A stretch of DNA of 64,000 bases from Amblyomma americanum (GCF_052857255.1 NC_135507.1:75635850-75699849); one strand, 5' to 3'. Positions 12,517 through 24,363 are shown, counted from the stretch's first letter. Made by a program: numbers and translations. The notes: generated by a model not told the origin, from the letters alone.

Positions 12517-12522
12517 AATAAA
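12517..12522 (+). promoter_or_regulatory. poly(A) signal of NCKAP1
   Basis: AATAAA lies 13 nt after the stop codon. If used, the 3' UTR would be only about 30 nt. No stronger site was chosen within the next few hundred bases. Confidence 0.6.
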
Positions 12523-13132
12523 GTCCGAACAAAACTCCCTTTTAGCTTCGCCTGCATTCACATCATTTCACATTATGGGCCAGAACACCAATACGATAAA
12601 AAACAGTGCTACCATCTTCTTCTTGATTTGTCCTAGGATTATGCAGTTGTATATATATGCATGAAGGAATGACAACTTCCGCAGCCATCAAGCATACTCT
12701 CATTGCCTTCAGCTATGCGTTGCTCTCGGAAACGTTGATTCCTCATAAAAAACATTGTGAAGCATGAAAGAAACTGCAGTATAATCGCTGGTTCTTGATA
12801 ATTGTTCCGGGTCTTGAGGCGGGCTGGCTTGAACATTGCAGTGAATTGAAACGATAAATCAGCGAATATGTTGCTGTTTTTCTCATGCTTCATGTGACCT
12901 ATATGGACCTTTCACGTCATAGTCATTGCTTGTCTGTTGAAACTGAAACAGGTGAGAGAAGAAATTCAATTCTAAATTATTTAGGGGTCGAATGCAAATA
13001 CCAGATGGTAATCTGTGTGTAGTTATGTCTTAAGGATCATCACAAAGGAAAAAAACATGCAGCAGAAATTTCGTGTCTGTACTTCTTTGAGGCATCTTAT
13101 AGGCGATGGAAATTTTGGGGGGCTTTTCTCTG
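12523..13132. other. intergenic, nothing recognised
   Basis: The stretch is AT-rich downstream sequence of NCKAP1 with no coding motif or repeat that I can name. Confidence 0.5.
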
Positions 13133-13268
13133 TGGTGGAAATCATTCCGGAGCCCTCCACTACAGCACTTCTTTCTCTCTTCTTTCACTCGTTCTTTCCC
13201 TCAGGGCTCTGTTGAAGTGTCCACTGAGAAATGAGACAGTTACTGTGCCTTTCCTCAAAACCAATTTC
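13133..13268 (+). mobile_element. Ruka-like SINE, 5'-truncated
   Basis: It begins in the SINE middle (GTGGTGGAAATCATTCCGGAG), passes CCCTCCACTACAGCAC and ends in CCTTTCCTCAAAACCAATTT. The tRNA head is missing. Confidence 0.8.
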
Positions 13269-14013
13269 CCTCTGAGTAAAGGATGTGCATGGTGACCTAG
13301 TTGTCCTGACAAAGACAAGTCTTTTGGTGGAAAAATGCGTAAGCTCACGAAGACCTCCCCCAAACCCTTCCATGTTTGCGCCAAGCTCATCAGGAATGGA
13401 TGAAGCAGATGCAAAGGAATGACTAGACAGACGAAGCAGGTACTCAGCTCATTTTGTTGCTGCTGTTGTTGCGGCTGAAGGAATAATGAAAAGGAAAGTA
13501 CACGGGCTTGTCCACTGACTTTAGCTGAGCCACAATCACTGCCACGCACAGAGGAGAGTCGAAAAAAGGTAAGAGGAAAGATTGAAGGAAAAGATGTGTG
13601 TCACAGCAACCCTGTCTGGCAAAGCGAAGATGGCTACAGCAACAGATACTTCCTCGTAGCTAGGAGCCCTCGCCACAATCTGCAAACGCCCCACAGGCCA
13701 GGAAGCCACCCCCATTTCAGCTCTGTGAAAGGTAGATGTTACGTTACATCACAAAGCAAAAATCGCAACCAAAAAATAAGACAACCCTTCTTTCTCTAAT
13801 CAGCAGGATATTTCCCAAGCTATTCAAACTCGCAAAAGGGTTCGCATTTGGTATTTTGTTTGCAGTTTTTTGCTCTATTATGTAATCTGATATATCCATG
13901 TCCTGCCTGTTTCAGTACAAAAAATGTTGGAGGACTCCTACGCTGCACTTATGATTATGAGTTGACGCAATAGTGTACGTCATTTGGTGCATCATATGAT
14001 GCTGTTGAGACCC
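13269..14013. other. intergenic, nothing recognised
   Basis: Open frames here are short and without family motifs. No repeat shared with the rest of the window was noticed. Confidence 0.45.
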
Positions 14014-15400
14014 TTTGGTGGTGGTAAAACTTTACTGGATGCACGGGCGTGTTTTAGAGGAGAGTGGAGGGCTTCACCGCTCCCTTGCCTGAGTGGTAGT
14101 CCTCGTTCTAGGACACCGTTGGCGGTAGCCGCTGCCCACGCTCTTTGGACCAGAGCCCTCTGGGACTCCAGGTCCAAGCAGCTGGACAAGGTCACCTCCC
14201 AGCCCTCTCGCTGTCTGATTTACTCTATTTGCGGATTTTTCTGGCAGGCCTATACCATATGATACGCGTCTGCCCACATCTTACAAAATTTACAGTACTC
14301 CAAAAAAGTTTGGTCTATGTGTTTTAGAATCGCAGGGCTTAGAAACGACCCCATTTGCAGCCTTCTGAGGTGTCGTTCCTCAGTTCTATCCAGGCCCTTG
14401 GCGGGCTCTGGGAACGTCTGCCTACTGAAGCGCAGATATGCTGTAATGTCCGCACATGTGGTAAGCGGATTCGGTACAGGAGTGCCGACAGATCGAGTCT
14501 GGGAATTCAGGGGAACTCCGGGGAAGAGATGCTCGGGCGGCTGTGTGAGCAGCCTCATTCCCTTCTGTTGCCTGGTGTCCGGGCACCCATACCAATTGTT
14601 TTGTTCTCTGCATTGAGCTATGCTGCACATTTGCTAAAATTTTGCTGGCAAGCGGCGCTATTCTTCCCCTTATATAATTTTGACAGGCGTACTCAGAACC
14701 AGAAATTAAGCACGTGGCATCGGAATGAGTGGCTGCCAGCGCTATCGCCATTTCCTCGGCTAACGCAACTTTACTAGTTTTCACTGAGAGCATCCACCTG
14801 CTTTCCCTCGTGTATGACCGTGACGGTGCAGATGCCCTCTTGCGTAGGGCCCGCCGAGTCTACATAATACGTGCCATTTTTGCTGCCGTAATACTTCTCT
14901 ATAGCTCTAGCCCTGGCTGCTCTCCTACCTTGATTGTGCTAAGGGATGCATGTTTTTTGGTATTGATTTAACTAGTAGTTTATCTCTGCAGTCGTTGGGG
15001 ATGTCCCCTCTGTCTTCTGTTGTTGGTGGCAGCGCTATGCGCAGATCCTCGAGGGCTCGTCTACCAACTTTGGTCTTTGATAACCGCATTATTTGGTTTG
15101 TTTGGTGAGCTTCGAGTAGTTCTTTCAGCGTGTTATGCATTCCTAGATGGAGAAGGCGATCAGTGGGCGTCTTGAAGGGGAGTCCAAGCGCCTTCTTGAT
15201 GGCCGGTCTGACTATTACGTCTAATTTCTTCTTGTCGCTCTGCCGCAGTTTGAGGTAGGGCACTGCATATGTTATTCGGCTAATGACGAAAGCCTGCACC
15301 AGGCGTAAAGTCTCCTTTTCCATGAGTCCACCGTGCTTGCCAGATACTCTGCCAGTCATCATACTGATTTGAGACCCTTTAGATTTTTTTTTTGCACAAG
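14014..15400 (-). mobile_element. RNase-H-bearing LINE, 5'-truncated 3' part
   Basis: The minus strand, read from 15400 down, encodes the thumb/connection part of a LINE reverse transcriptase (RLVQAFVISRITYAVPY, ALGLPFKTPTDRLLHLGMHN). An RNase H domain follows (LVWVPGHQATEGNEAAHTAA) and then the C-terminal tail. Frames change near 14925 and 14790, so it is a pseudogene copy. The 3' end lies near 14014, where the + strand shows GGTGGTGGTAAAACTTTA. The RNase H domain suggests the I-like group; the clade is not firm. Confidence 0.8.
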
Positions 15401-15857
15401 ATTGTTTTATTAGGACAATGATATACACCGATACTTAGCATCAGTAAACATTGGCTTTCCATTATCAGCAGTTTGACACCTTTGAACGCGCATTTTTCTA
15501 ATTTTTCATTCATCAATTAATTACAATGATTTCATTAACTCGTCATCGCCTATAACACACCAATCAATCGCCAATCACTAGAACCACAAATTACCATCAT
15601 ACGATTTCTTTTTACGCAACCCTCAATTACTTCCAACACGCGGTGCTGCCTACTATACGCCGACGGCTTTTCGACGGAACGAGCTATCGCGTAAAAGGGC
15701 TTTTTCCAGAGTAATAAAATCACTTGGGAGTAAGCGCTTTAAATTTGTCTAATATTAGTTCCCTCGCGTCTGTTCGCGACCAGCCTGGCGCGGTTTCCTG
15801 CTCACAGACTGCTCTCTTTTGCAGGCGACGCCTCCTGTGATCACGTACATGATCCCA
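15401..15857. other. intergenic, AT-rich
   Basis: The stretch follows the truncated 5' end of the LINE. No gene or shared repeat was recognised. Confidence 0.45.
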
Positions 15858-16041
15858 GCAATGAATGAATTAATGAATGAAGCTTTATTTATGAGCAAAA
15901 AAAAGTGAGAGGAGTCCTTAGTCCAGGGCCTGATATGCTTGGGTATCGGGACCGAGGTCTTCACCGCATGACGATGAACTCTGCAGACTACGGAGGGAAG
16001 CCTTCAGGAGGGTTGGTAAACTTGAAGGTTTGTTTACATAT
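15858..16041 (-). mobile_element. 3' end of an older minus-strand retroelement, split by gypsy
   Basis: On the minus strand it ends with AATAAAGCTTCATTCATT followed by CATT repeats, a LINE-like tail with poly(A) signal. The gypsy element interrupts it at 16041/21143 with an ATAT target duplication; its other half lies to the right at 21143 onward. Confidence 0.6.
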
Positions 16042-16196
16042 TGTTACAAGTGGACGAATCATGAACGAAGAAGTGGCGGTGCGCTGAACGACGACGACGT
16101 TGACAGTTGGTAGCTGGGCGCTCGGTTCTGAGCTGAGTGCTGGCCATCTCAGAGCAGCCGCCAATATAGACTTACCGCCGTAACATCCCCGTAACA
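16042..16196 (+). repeat. gypsy 5' LTR
   Basis: The LTR runs from TGTTACAAGTGG to CCCCGTAACA. It is a short LTR and matches 20988-21142 except at its second base. A tRNA T-arm-like GCGGGTTCGAGCC follows at about 16212. Confidence 0.95.
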
Positions 16197-16225
16197 TCTT
16201 TTGGTGGAGGTCGCGGGTTCGAGCC
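16197..16225 (+). promoter_or_regulatory. candidate primer-binding region of gypsy
   Basis: Immediately inside the 5' LTR lies TCTTTTGGTGGAGGTCGCGG. TGG triplets at 16202 and 16205 could start a primer-binding site complementary to a tRNA 3' end, but I cannot assign the tRNA. Confidence 0.4.
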
Positions 16226-16268
16226 GACATGCCGACGACCCGACGAGACAACGGGCCGAACCGGCGAG

Positions 16269-17445
16269 ATGACTACCGACCCGGCCCCTCCGTCTGCGCC
16301 TGTCACGCCAACTGTCGTCGTAGCCCACCCTCGCGACCCGGGCACATTCTGCGGTACAGATGGCGTGGACGTCGAGGACTGGCTCTCGCTTTATGAGCGT
16401 GTTAGCCAGCACAACAGGTGGGACGCCACGCTGATGCTGGCCAATGTAATATTTTATCTCGCCGGCACCGCACGCGTCTGGTTCGAAACCCACGAAGAAG
16501 AGATTGCCACGTGGGATGCCTGCAAGCAAAAGCTCCGCGGCCTGTTTGGGAAACCAGTTGGCCGTCAGCTTGCTGCCAAAAAAGAACTTGCAGCTCGCGC
16601 CCAAACGGCCACTGAATCATATATTACATACATTCAAGACGTCTTGGCACTGTGCCGAAAGGTCGATCCCAACATGACCGAAGACGATAAGGTAGGCCAC
16701 ATTCTTAAAGGCATTGCCGACGATGCCTTCCACCTTCTTCTATGCCGGGACTGCTCTACGGTTGACTCCGTTCTGCAGGTGTGTCGACGCTTCGAGCAGG
16801 CCAAGCACCGGCGCATTGCACACCGCTTCGACCGCCTGCCTAACACAGCTGCCAGTTCCACGTGCGAGGATCTGCCGACACTAAGGCAGCCTTCCAACCC
16901 CGACAACGTGACTCGCATCGTGCGCCGTGAATTGGAGGCGCTGGCTCCTGTTACGCCCAACGCGCCCTTGTCGGTCAACACCCTGGCCACAATATCCCTT
17001 ATTCAAGCTGTCGTCCGCCAGAAGGTCGCCAACTTGGGCATGCCCTCCAGCCATCGTCCCGTCGAACCTCGGAGTGCGAGCCCCATCTCTCCCGTGGTCG
17101 CTACTGCTACGGCCCGCAACACCTTCGTCCCAGGTTACACAAGGTATCGCAATCCGGATGAGTGGCGTACCCCTGACGACCGGCACGTGCTCGCGCGTAG
17201 GCCACATCTCCCGCCACTGCCGCAGCCGTTGGTCCGCACCTCCCCGACCTTTGCCCTACGTCGACCGCCGTTATGACTATGGACCCCGTCGCTTCACGCC
17301 TCGGTATAACCCACCCAGCGCCGAGTCCACACCGCCTCCTCGTAGAACCAGCCGCTCTCCCTCCCCAACAGCCCACCGTTCCCGCTCACCTCTTCCGCAC
17401 CGCAGTTACTCACCGTCCTCTGCAGGCCGCTTCGCGGGAAACTAG
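16269..17445 (+). pseudogene. gypsy gag, frameshifted
   Basis: From ATG at 16269 the frame encodes a retrotransposon gag protein. The capsid-like part includes DVEDWLSLYERVSQHNRWDA, WFETHEEEIATWDACKQKLR and SYITYIQDVLALCRKVDPNM. Near 17180 the frame is lost: the zinc-knuckle remnant C-SRVG-H-ISRH-C is readable only in the next frame, and its first cysteine is missing, so a small deletion removed part of the CCHC knuckle. The shifted frame continues through an Arg/Ser/Pro-rich tail to a stop at 17443-17445. It overlaps the open pol frame, which is in -1 relation to it, as is usual for gypsy gag-pol. Confidence 0.85.
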
Positions 17446-20400
17446 CCAGTGCAGCTCCCGGAGGTGATGCTGCATTGGTGCCCCGACCTGAAAATCCTCT
17501 ACTGACCCAGCCTTCGCCCTGTAATCTGCTCGACGTTTTTGTGGACGCTGTTCCTGTTTCTGCCCTCATTGACACTGGTGCCCAAGTCTCGGTTCTTAGC
17601 TCATCCTTTTGCCGTCGCCTCAAAAAAGTTCAGACCCCTGCCGCTTCGCCCACCGTTCGCGTTGCCGATGGCAGCACTGCTGCCGTCACTGGCCTGTGCA
17701 CTGCCCGCGTCACTCTTGCCGATCGTCACATCCCAGTTTTGTTCACCGTCCTCGAACACTGCCCTCACAATGTGATCCTTGGTCTAGACTTTCTAACCGC
17801 TCACTCTGCCCTTATCGACTGCTCCAGCGGCCTTTTACGATTGGACCTGCCTCTCAGCTCAGCCGACACACCCTCAAGCTCCACGCCCCGCCTTCGCTCC
17901 ACCGAGTACGCTCGCCTGCCCCCCGACTCTGCCGTTTATCTGCCTATGTCCCCATTTCCTGCGGTTCGTGATGGGGATTATCTTGCCTGTCCACTCGCCG
18001 ATGTCGTTCTCTCCCGCAATGTTGTTCTTCCGCACCTCATCGTGACCGTCACCAAGAATAGCACCTCCCTTCCTGTCCTCAACTTCAGCTTGTCACCACA
18101 AGTTCTTCCTGCAGGCATATCACTTGCTACTTTGTCTTCTCTCACCGACTGTACCGTCACTGCTCTCTCACCTGGACCGCCTTCTACTGTCCCTCAAGCG
18201 GCCGACATCCCGGCCAACGTTCCGCAATCCATTTCTGCGATGATTCCTTCTGACCTGAGCCCCGAGCATGCCCAGGATCTTCACAACCTTTTGGTGTCCT
18301 ACTCCGACATTTTTTACTTCGCTTCTGCTCCTCTGGGTCAAACGTCGGTAGTGACTCACCGCATTGACACCGGCGATGCCAGACCTATACACCGGAGGCC
18401 TTATCGTGTGTCGCTACCAGAGCGCCAGATCATCCAGCGGGAGGTGGACAAGATGTTGGCCAACGATATCATCGAGCCTTCAAACAGCCCTTGGGCATCT
18501 CCTGTCGTGCTCGTGAAAAAGAAAGACCAAACTTGGTGGTTTTGCGTCGACTATCGTCATCTCAACAAGGTCACGAAGAAAGACGTCTATCCCCTTCCGC
18601 GCATAGATGATGCACTGGACTGTTTACATGGCGCCCGCTACTTTTCTTCCATCGACCTTCGTAGCGGGTATTGGCAAATCTCTGTTGACGCAAGAGACCG
18701 CGAGAAACAGCTTTCGTCACCCCTGATGGCCTTTACCATTTTAAGGTCATGCCCTTCGGCCTTTGTAACGCCCCTGCCACATTTGAACGGATGATGGACT
18801 CGTTACTCCGGGGCTTCAAGTGGACGACCTGCCTTTGTTACTTAGATGATGTAATTGTTTTCTCGCCCTCTTTTGAAACCCACCTGCTTCGCCTTTCGTC
18901 CATCTTGGCACTTTTCCGCCGCGCAGGTCTTCAACTCAACTAAAAAAAATGTACTTTCGGCCGCCGCGAACTCAAAGTCCTCGGCCATTTGGTGAATGCG
19001 AGTGGCATACAACCTGACCCTGATAAAGTTCGTGCCGTCAGTGCTTTTTCCTGTCCCCGCTCGCCCAGTGATGTCCGCAGCTTCATCGGTCTCTGTTCCT
19101 ACTTTCGCCGGTTCATCCCGAACTTCGCAGCCGTCGCTCGCCCTCTCACCAATCTGTTGCAGAAAGGCGTTCCTTTTTCCTGGGGCCCAGAGCAGGCTAC
19201 TGCATTCTCCAGCCTTATCGCCGTCCTCACCAACCCTCCTGTATTGGCCCATTTCAACCCGTCTGCCCCGACTGAACTTCGCACCGATGCCAGTGGTCAC
19301 GGAATTGACGCCATCCTTGCTCAGCGACAACGCGGCCAGCACTGCGTGATTGCGTACGCCAGCCGTCTTCTTTCTTCCGCCGAGAAGAATTACTCCATCA
19401 CAGAACGCGAGTGCCTGGCTCTTGTTTGGGCCATTGGAAAATTCCGCACATACTTGTTCGGCCGCCCATTCACTGTTATAACCGACCACCACGCCCTGTG
19501 TTGGCTCTCATCTCTCAAGGACCCTACTGGCCGTCTTGGCCGGTGGGCATTGCGATTGCAAGAATACACCTTTTCCGTGGTTCACAAGTCCGGTCGCCTC
19601 CATCAAGATGCAGACTGCCTGTCCCGCTATCCCGTCGATCCTCCTTCTACAGACTGTGAGTCGGATGCCTGTGTCCTCTCCATCTCCGACCTCTCCCACA
19701 TTGCCGACGAACAGCGCTTGGATCCCACCCTCACCTCTCTCATCGACCGCCTCAGCACCGACCGCAGCGACACTTCTCTGGCCCGGTTTTTGCTGGACGG
19801 GAACACGCTGTACCGCCGCAACATGCGACCTGATGGCGCTGAGCACTTGCTCGTTGTTCCCCGCCACCTACGGTCCACTATCCTCGAACAACTGCATGAC
19901 GCACCTACGGCTGGTCATCTTGGTGTCTCCCGTACGTACGACCGCGTGCGCCGGCGTTTCTTCTGGCCTGGTCTGTACCGCTCCGTCCAACGCTACGTCG
20001 CCGCTTGCGACGTCTGTCAGCGCCGAAAGAAGCCCGCTGTCCTGCCGTCTGGACACCTGCAGCCGATCCCCATCCCGACCGACCCGTTTTCTCGTGTTGG
20101 GCTAGATTTACTTGGGCCCTTCCCGGAGTACTCCACGGGGAACAAGTGGATTGCCGTCGCCACCGATTATGCCACGCGGTACGTGATCACTCGCGCCATT
20201 CCAACCAGCTGCGCCACTGACGTCGCTGACTTCCTTCTGCACGACGTCATATTACACCATGGCGCTCCCCGTCAACTCCTTACCGACCGTGGCCGCTGCT
20301 TCCTTTCCCGAGTTGTTGACGAAATCCTTCGTTCGTGCTCCGTTCGTCACAAGTTCACCACTGCTTATCATCCTCAGACGAACGGCCTTACGGAGCATCT

Positions 20401-20950
20401 CAACCGCACGCTGACAGACATGCTCGCCATGTGCGTATCCGACGACCACCGGGACTGGGACATAAGCTTGCCCTTTGTCACCTTCGCCTACAACTCTTCG
20501 CGCCATGATACCGCTGGTTACTCGCCATTCTATCTTCTCTTTGGACGAGACCCCTTACTGCCCTTCGACACTCTGCTGCCCACAGCTGGCCCTGTCACTA
20601 CATATGCGCGTGACGCTATCGCCCGAGCAGACGCCGCCCGCCAGGTTGCTCGGCACAAGCTCTCCGCCTCCCAAGAGGCTCAAAAACACCGCTACGATGG
20701 CCTGCACCGTGATGTGCGATACCCTGCCGGATCTCTCGTCTTGCTGTGGCTCCCATCCCGTCGTGTGGGGTTATGTGAAAAACTTCTGCCGCGCTACACA
20801 GGTCCTTATCGTGTATTACGGGCAGTGACCGACGTAACGTATGAAATCACGCCGCTGCACCCAAAGTCGACGTCCGCTCCACTGAAGTCCGAAGTCGTTC
20901 ATGTAGCTCGCCTCAAGCCCTATCACCCACCATCGACATCGCACGCCTAA
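17346..20950 (+). pseudogene. gypsy pol: PR-RT-RNase H-IN, two lesions
   Basis: The frame opens near 17346, overlapping the gag end. The protease active site is [13 protein letters not shown] (about 17570). Reverse transcriptase follows with [20 protein letters not shown], then a one-base shift near 18708, then [16 protein letters not shown] and the catalytic YLDD box at about 18838. An in-frame TAA interrupts at 18941-18943 beside an A8 run. RNase H carries RTDAS, TERECLA and TDHHAL. Integrase keeps the His/Cys finger (ending CDVCQ), the catalytic series GLDLLGP, LTDRGRC and NGLTEHLNR, and a GPY module (YTGPYRVLRA). The stop is at 20948-20950. Confidence 0.9.
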
Positions 20951-20974
20951 CACGCACCGGGACGTTGCCTTCAG

Positions 20975-20987
20975 CCGATGGGGATAG
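20975..20987 (+). promoter_or_regulatory. gypsy polypurine tract
   Basis: CCGATGGGGATAG directly abuts the 3' LTR. It is the expected purine-rich primer for plus-strand synthesis, though short. Confidence 0.6.
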
Positions 20988-21142
20988 TATTACAAGTGGA
21001 CGAATCATGAACGAAGAAGTGGCGGTGCGCTGAACGACGACGACGTTGACAGTTGGTAGCTGGGCGCTCGGTTCTGAGCTGAGTGCTGGCCATCTCAGAG
21101 CAGCCGCCAATATAGACTTACCGCCGTAACATCCCCGTAACA
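20988..21142 (+). repeat. gypsy 3' LTR
   Basis: The LTR runs from TATTACAAGTGG to CCCCGTAACA and is 155 bp long. The terminal TG has become TA. Confidence 0.95.
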
Positions 21143-21860
21143 ATATTTACAACAGAAGCAGGGAGACCAAAGTGCCGTGAAACCAGCCTAATCGCGGCTT
21201 AAATACAGTGGATATTCCCTAGGCACCTAGCTAAGGAAACCGGTGGCTGATCAAGCGTCCAGTGGGCAGACACACTCTTCATAGTCTCTTCCCCAACCCC
21301 GTGACCACTCCGCCCACACAAACACGTGCACAGGCGATAAGGAATCCTGGCGCCTTGAGGTCCTGGAATGCTGTTTCCGACAGGTTGACCAGGTGCATAA
21401 GGTCGTTGGCTTTGCAGGCGGTGATCCCCTCCATGGGAAAGATGCGTCCTGACGGCCCCGTGAATTCCAGAGGGTAAGATGAATCAGCCGTGTCCACCCC
21501 AGCTTTGTCTGGCCGCGCAGGTGCAAGCTAGCGAGGAGGGTCCGGCGCCTTTGTTCGGGTCTTTCTGCCGGTCCACGTGAGGGTGCAGTTCGGGAGAAAT
21601 GCCGCATTCCATACTCCGGACGAAGGGATGAGAGGCCTTTCGTCACAGCTCACCGTCGCCAGGAGCAGTTCCTAATCCTCTTCTCAGGACGACAGCACCT
21701 TTGGTCAAACATAGTTCGATGGCGCCTGCCGGGCTCGTCTTGTTCCCACTGTCGGGGCCTCCGATCACAACAGGCCCCATTGGAGATGGCCGCTTCTTTC
21801 GCCCTTTGCATCCTGCAATGCTTTCTGGTCCTCTAGGCCTGAGCTAGCATTGAGCTAGCT
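21143..21860 (-). mobile_element. minus-strand retroelement part, other side of gypsy
   Basis: The minus strand contains a readable piece (PSGRIFPMEGITACKANDLM, then NLSETAFQDLKAPGFLIACA) that looks like a transposon-encoded C-terminal segment, but I cannot name the family. It continues across the gypsy insertion into 16041-15858, where a poly(A)-like tail ends the element. Confidence 0.45.
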
Positions 21861-22587
21861 AGTGCTCCCGCAGGAGGCACTAGTCAGTATCCTCTCCCAC
21901 TGCTCTATTCTGGGGTTTCTGATGATCGGTAGCTCCCGGCTTTTTTGGCATGCTCACACCATGCTCACACCACATAAAATTTATTCGAGTAATCTTCACA
22001 AAATGAAGTGTGGGTATGTATATGGCAGATGTTACCAATGCCACGGAAGAAGGAAAACTGTTCCATTTTTGAATCTCCAACATTTCGTGATTGGCTGAAA
22101 CCCCTCATCTAAATTTCCGAGCCCTAGAGTCGCTTCAGCCAATGACGACGAAGGGCGTAAAATACAAACGTGGAAAGAAATTAGTTTCAAAATTGTGACA
22201 TTATTCACATTACAAGCCCAATATTTCGCTTAATTGTTAAGTCGTTATACTGTGCCGGCCTCACGGAGTCGTGTACGTACGACGTTAGCGATGCGGCGGC
22301 GGCAAGGAAGGAGGCTGAGGCTGGCAGAAGTCGTTCGTCCATCGACCGGCCGATGGCACGTTGCACTTCGGAGCTGCCCCCAACGGATGCGCACGCATGT
22401 GGCACCATGGCGGGACTGTGCAGGCGGCTACCGTTTTTGTGTTAAACGGCGTTGGAGTGATATGCCCTAATAGAAACAGCCCAAGTTCCCTGACTTATGA
22501 GAAGCCGCTTACAGTGGGCGTCCCCAACAGCGTGGCTTGCAGGGTGACATGCAACACAGTGGTTCTGACCATTTAGGTCTCATAATA
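21861..22587. other. intergenic, nothing recognised
   Basis: No coding motif or shared repeat was identified. The right end (about 22588-22640) has GGTGGTGGTGG plus CATTTATTT and a G10 run, like the 3' tails of LINEs in this window read on the opposite strand. Confidence 0.4.
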
Positions 22588-22654
22588 GGTGGTGGTGGCG
22601 GTGAAAAACATTTATTTATAGTAGAAAAAAGGGGGGGGGGTGGACACACTTAAG

Positions 22655-22800
22655 CTTTGCCTAAGGATATGACGCGATAGCGTAATGAGTTATTGCCCTT
22701 ATATGCTAAGTTGGTCATTTTCAACTTAACATCCATAGATCGCTGGGAGCCCTCATGCCACTCCTGGCTCAGTGGTGCAGCGGTTAAGCGATAAGCCACT
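22655..22800 (+). repeat. dispersed repeat family C, copy 1 (partial)
   Basis: It matches the reverse complement of parts of 25158-25483 and 55478-55790. Shared blocks are TATGACGCGATAG-GTAATG, GAG-CCTCAT and GGC-CAGTGGTGCAGCGGTTAAGCG. The last block looks like a tRNA A box. Confidence 0.65.
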
Positions 22801-22989
22801 TATTATATATGGAATACTGGGCGCTACGAAGCAACGACAGAAACGACGAGACAAAGAAACATGTACGTACAAGGCGCGAACTGATAACTGTTTGATACAC
22901 ACGAAGTTGCTTTTGATACGATTTTCATTAGCACATGGAATATTCGATTATTTCTGCTTTGATTCATGTGACGCCCCACCAATATATAT

Positions 22990-24240
22990 CCGTTCTTGAT
23001 TACGTTTATATCTGTTCCTGGTAAGGCAACAGAACGGTCACTTACTCACTTTTCCGGATCTGCTTCGAAGATTGCTTGTGCTTTCCTAATATCTCTTTCT
23101 ATCCTCTCATTTCCATGCCCTATTATGGTGGTCTCATCAACGTATGACACTTGTGTCGAGCACAACGCGTGGCCAGGTTCCCCGGGTTCGTAGTCAGGCA
23201 ACAGTTCCTGGAATGTTCGCTTATTGATGATGGATTTTTATGGCGCAAGTGCATCTGTGGCCAAAGAGCGCAATGGCACAAGGTATTTTCTTCTACTCAA
23301 CGTGGGGTCAAAGACCCTTTTCGCAAGCATTTCACACTAAATAAGCCGAGCACACCGACCAGGGGAAGCTTGTACATTGTATCACCAGTGGGTACCCAGC
23401 ACACTGGGGATCGAACCCTGTACCTCCCACATGCGAGCGGATGCTCAAACAACTAGGTCACCGCTGCGGTTTCTACTCTTTTATTGATGCATCTCCGTGA
23501 AAAAATGGAATTTTATTAATTATGCATTTGTCGCATGCATTCTACATACCATGTATCTGCCGGTTGTTTCGCATTTGGGCTTTTTTTTCCCGGTATTCAT
23601 TTGTGCGAACAGGATTATCAGCTTTCGAGGCGCTGTGCAAACGATTCGAACTTTATATATGTCTCCAATCTTTTTCAGTTCATGAGTTATCTTGTTAATG
23701 TACGGTAGCGGGACGGGACGCTTTTTTCTGGTTTATTTTTGTTGATTTTACCTCGAGTGATTACTTTAATGCTTTTTCCGCTACAGAAGCAAGCTTTTCT
23801 GTACTCTGTCTACTTGCACAAAGAGGCTGTCCTTAATCTTGTGGCCGCGTGATTTTTTTATTATTTTGCATAATGCTAGAATATGCCACGCTCCGTTTTG
23901 CGAGTTTTGAGTGGCCCGAGTCATAGCTCACATACCTTTCTCGCTTTTTGTAGTGTAAGACCAGCCATCAGGTGTGGCTATCAGCTTGTTCAATTTGAAT
24001 GTCTAAAAACCTAATCTTGAGCCGCTGTGGAACTTCGAAGGTAAAATCGAGTTCGACTGGAGGGCCTTGACGTCGCTGTTCCGCGGGCTTTCGTCCGCGG
24101 TTGGTGCGCGTATACAGCCTCCGATATCACGTCCTGTGCAAAAAGAACTTCGCACATAACAAGGAAACCTTTCTTCAGGTTGTGCCATCCGAACCCCGTC
24201 CACAACAGTGCAGCGAATTTGGAAGGACGATAACATTGCT
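22990..24240 (-). mobile_element. decayed Penelope-like element
   Basis: The minus strand yields shuffled but recognisable Penelope-like pieces. These include a post-YDD segment (GSRLGF then FKLNKLIA; SGHSKLAKRSVAYS), the KKIGD-YKVRIVCTAPRKL linker before the endonuclease, and a C-terminal piece (SYVDETTIIGHGNERIERDI). Many stops and shifts are present and a tRNA-headed SINE lies inside. The call depends on the motif order. Confidence 0.6.
23300..23466 (-). mobile_element. tRNA-headed SINE inside the Penelope remnant
   Basis: On the minus strand it begins with GCAGCGGTGACCTAGTTGTTTG (A-box-like), then CAGGGTTCGATCCCCAGTG (B box), and continues with GGGTACCCACTGGTG. It belongs to a different subfamily from the Ruka-like copies. 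Confidence 0.6.
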
Positions 24241-24363
24241 CTGATTTACAAGTCTGGTAAGAAGGAAATTATAACTACATACCGAATTCGCTGATATCTA
24301 CCTTCTAGAATCTGCTATTACACTCGGATACAACTTAAGTCTGCAGTGAAGCTCCGCCCACTT

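Larger units (their letters stand above)
16038..21146 (+). mobile_element. Ty3/gypsy LTR retrotransposon, complete ends, coding-defective
   Basis: The element (16042-21142) has two 155-bp LTRs, a gag region, and pol in the order protease, reverse transcriptase, RNase H, integrase, as in Ty3/gypsy (Metaviridae). The 4-bp duplication ATAT flanks it at 16038-16041 and 21143-21146. The LTRs differ by eye at one base (16043 G versus 20989 A), which points to recent insertion. No envelope-like frame follows integrase. Coding is interrupted by a shift in gag near 17180, a shift in reverse transcriptase near 18708 and a stop at 18941. It could move only with help from intact relatives. Confidence 0.95.

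Noticed and set aside
12122..12664. 180-codon frame overlapping the last NCKAP1 exon
   Set aside because: It is an out-of-frame shadow of the GC-rich terminal exon.
16149..16604. Minus-strand frame across the gypsy 5' end
   Set aside because: It is antisense to LTR and gag, and has no motif.
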